A DNA stretch of 33,871 bases from an uncultured Prevotellaceae bacterium. Its GTDB lineage: Bacteria; Bacteroidota; Bacteroidia; Bacteroidales; Bacteroidaceae. Numbering within the stretch: the first letter of the stretch is position 1; every line of letters begins with the position of its first letter. Positions 32,125 to 33,871 of the stretch are shown piece after piece. The stretch lies in the NCBI GenBank assembly GCA_946406585.1, contig CAMJLI010000005.1:1-33871 (forward strand). Reading direction: 5' to 3'. The notes beneath the pieces are model-generated. The model was given only the letters and a program-made list of their open reading frames with translations. It was not told where the DNA came from and did not search any database. The position numbers and the translations under genes are program-made.

Positions 32125-33336
32125 TCAACCAACTATTTTGTCATGTGCTTCCTTTACAGCCTTTATTACGAACTGCACTTTCTCTTCATCAAGTTGTGGG
32201 TATACCGGAAGTGAAATCTCATGTGCGTAATCCTCGTATGCTTTTGGGTAATTGGAAATGTCATAGCCAAGTCCTTTGTAATAAGACAACATGGCAAGTG
32301 GGACAAAATGCACATTTACTGCAACTTCTTGCTTTGCAATCTCGTTGATCATGGCATCTCGTTGTGCTTCATCCACATCCTTGATGCGAAGCGCATAGAC
32401 ATGGTAAGAACTTTCTCGGAACCCGTCATGGGATGGTGGTGTGATAGCCCAATCGCAGCATCTGAAAGCTTGGTCGTATGTGTTGAAAATATGTTTACGT
32501 ATTGCCAACAGGCGGTCGTATTGGCGAATTTGTGCCAATCCTATAGCTGCGTTGATGTCTGCCATGTTTGCCTTCATGCCTTTGCCCACGATGTCGTAGC
32601 GCCAACCGCCAGCCTGGCTTTTGGTGAAAGCATCCTTGGTCTGGCAGTTTAGTGTCATGAGGCGCAATTCCTTGTATAGAATCTCGTTGTCGAATGGTGC
32701 TGGGAGATTGAAACAGATGGCACCGCCTTCAGCCGTGGTGATGTTTTTCACGGCATGGAGTGAGAAAATGGATATGTCGGCTTGTTGCTCTTTATCTTTA
32801 TTGATGGAGATTGCACCCAAGGAGTGGGCAGAGTCACTCAACACGAGGATCCTACCCAATTTGCGCTGCACTTCGTTGCCAGGAGTGAACAATGACTTGA
32901 TTTCTGGTTCTTTCACTAGCGACATTATGGAAGCATAGTCGCAGGGGAAACCGGCTATGTCTACAGGTATGATGGCTTTTGTCTTGGGGGTTATTGCCTT
33001 TCTTATGGCTTCTATAGAAATGTTGAAATCATCGCCGGCATCCACCATTACAACTTTCGCTCCTGCCCACATCACTGCCATTGCTGTTGCACAATAGGTG
33101 TATACTGGAATGATTACCTCGTCATCCGGGGTGACACCAAACCATCTCAACATCATGATGGCTCCTGAAGTCCAGGAATTTACACATAATGTGGCTTGTG
33201 CGTCTGTAAGTTTCTTTATCTCGGCTTCAAGAGCCTTCACTTTTGGTCCCGTCGTAATCCATCCTGACTTTAGAGAATCCATTACTTCGTCTATGACATT
33301 TTGATCGACGTATGGGGGAGAAAAAGGTATCTTCAT
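32125..33336 (-). CDS. DegT/DnrJ/EryC1/StrS family sugar aminotransferase
   Basis: 403 residues, PLP-dependent fold I. It aminates a nucleotide keto-sugar. The cofactor lysine is Lys197 (SLHAVKNITTAEGGAI), with the PLP-stacking Asp168 and His171 in SDSAHSLGA and substrate-loop NVHFVPLAML near the C-terminus. No 4,6-dehydratase for a UDP- or dTDP-sugar is visible here, so its keto-sugar must come from a gene outside the window, or from the Gmd product (as in perosamine synthesis). It starts 119 bases downstream of the polymerase/ligase gene and is 9 bases from the sugar-phosphate transferase. Confidence 0.9.
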   Translation of the reverse strand: MKIPFSPPYVDQNVIDEVMDSLKSGWITTGPKVKALEAEIKKLTDAQATLCVNSWTSGAIMMLRWFGVTPDDEVIIPVYTYCATAMAVMWAGAKVVMVDAGDDFNISIEAIRKAITPKTKAIIPVDIAGFPCDYASIMSLVKEPEIKSLFTPGNEVQRKLGRILVLSDSAHSLGAISINKDKEQQADISIFSLHAVKNITTAEGGAICFNLPAPFDNEILYKELRLMTLNCQTKDAFTKSQAGGWRYDIVGKGMKANMADINAAIGLAQIRQYDRLLAIRKHIFNTYDQAFRCCDWAITPPSHDGFRESSYHVYALRIKDVDEAQRDAMINEIAKQEVAVNVHFVPLAMLSYYKGLGYDISNYPKAYEDYAHEISLPVYPQLDEEKVQFVIKAVKEAHDKIVG

Positions 33337-33454
33337 CTTGATTATAATTGTTCTTAAGGAATTCTTGTATAGTATGTTTGTCTATTTTCTAATAGTTTTT
33401 TCCAAAGCGAATCTTATTCTTGCAGATTCAACCGCTTCTTTGACAACAGTCCTG

Positions 33455-33871
33455 TCAGTAAGTCGTTATTCTGTTTTTTTGAAAACGATTCTTTATGGAG
33501 TATTTTTTCTTCATTTCGTCGATGTGGAGGAAAAATATCATAAGGATAAAGTATGTATCCTTGTGAAAATACCTCACTGCTCCCCAGTCTGTTGCTATGA
33601 TGCATAAAATCCATACAACAAATAGGGTGGCTAATTTGTCTTTTTTGTAGTATTTCATTTCTTGAAGCAACAAATAGAAATATATGCTGTAATATGAAAT
33701 AAAACCAACTAAGCCGCCACAACAAAGCATTTCCACAAAGTTGTTGTGGGTGTAGGTGCTTTTAAAGCCTCCTCTCGACAAGGCTACAGGAGAGTTACCT
33801 ATGCCTATTCCAAATATTGGATTTTCCAAGAAGTTTTCCCATCCAATTCGCCTATATTCATCTCTCAATTC
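33455..33871 (-). CDS. O-antigen polymerase/ligase family membrane protein (C-terminal part, partial)
   Basis: The frame is open to the right edge, so only the last ~138 residues are present. The visible part contains the Wzy_C/RfaL-type periplasmic loop WENFLENPIFGIGIGNSPV, then THNNFVEMLCCGG with the conserved His, followed by two or three hydrophobic helices. These proteins polymerise repeat units or ligate glycan to a lipid or protein acceptor. The TTG near the edge is not a start: the frame continues past it. It ends 118 bases before the aminotransferase start, in a gap where I see nothing definite. Confidence 0.8.
   Translation of the reverse strand, partial: ELRDEYRRIGWENFLENPIFGIGIGNSPVALSRGGFKSTYTHNNFVEMLCCGGLVGFISYYSIYFYLLLQEMKYYKKDKLATLFVVWILCIIATDWGAVRYFHKDTYFILMIFFLHIDEMKKKYSIKNRFQKNRITTY

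Noticed and set aside
33414..33725. Minus-strand open frame overlapping the polymerase/ligase gene in another frame
   Set aside because: The overlapping frame 33455-33871 has the Wzy_C-type motif and membrane helices; this one does not.
1..33871. tRNA, rRNA, CRISPR arrays, insertion sequences, integrases
   Set aside because: I saw no cloverleaf-like segments, regularly spaced repeats, transposase motifs or integrase motifs. Short imperfect structures could be missed by eye.

Overview
The window looks like a chromosomal segment of a Bacteroidales bacterium (Prevotella/Bacteroides-like). The evidence is an ECF sigma factor translationally coupled to an anti-sigma-like/beta-barrel protein, Bacteroidetes-type promoter elements (TAnnTTTG) in front of several genes, a Bacteroidetes-type RNase H, and a surface-polysaccharide region with GDP-fucose genes. 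Assignments are by reading motifs; no database search was run.

Layout. (1) 1-8.3 kb is mostly housekeeping. On the + strand are an ECF sigma factor, its coupled membrane/barrel partner, a LOG-family phosphoribohydrolase and ribD. On the - strand are a prmC-recX-comF operon with overlapping ends, and argS followed at once by a small RNase HI. (2) 8.3-22.7 kb is an accessory, all-minus block. In transcription order it runs: TagD-like cytidylyltransferase, octopine/nopaline-type dehydrogenase, sugar-transfer-associated ATP-grasp (copy D), GNAT, D-Ala-D-Ala ligase, alanine racemase, MOP flippase, three more sugar-transfer-associated ATP-grasps (copies C, B, A), CapA-family protein, CarB-like ATP-grasp, a small unknown protein and LicD. 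(3) 22.9-27.0 kb holds an SF1 helicase and an exported (alpha/alpha)6-type glycosidase-like protein. (4) 27.1-33.9 kb is a conventional polysaccharide block, also minus: fcl, gmd, manC, an NTP_transf_5-like protein, a monotopic sugar-phosphate transferase, a DegT aminotransferase, and the C-terminus of an O-antigen polymerase/ligase that runs off the right edge.

How it may fit together. Block 4 makes GDP-fucose, starts a lipid-linked glycan and polymerises or ligates it. Block 2 contains no recognisable glycosyltransferase. Instead it is packed with six ATP-grasp enzymes, D-alanine enzymes, an opine-type dehydrogenase, a CDP-alcohol-forming enzyme, a LicD phosphotransferase, a flippase and a CapA protein. 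That combination suggests synthesis and attachment of an amino-acid/opine and phospho-alcohol decoration on a surface polymer, or a separate non-glycan conjugate. This is inference from gene content and is the main candidate for an undescribed system here.
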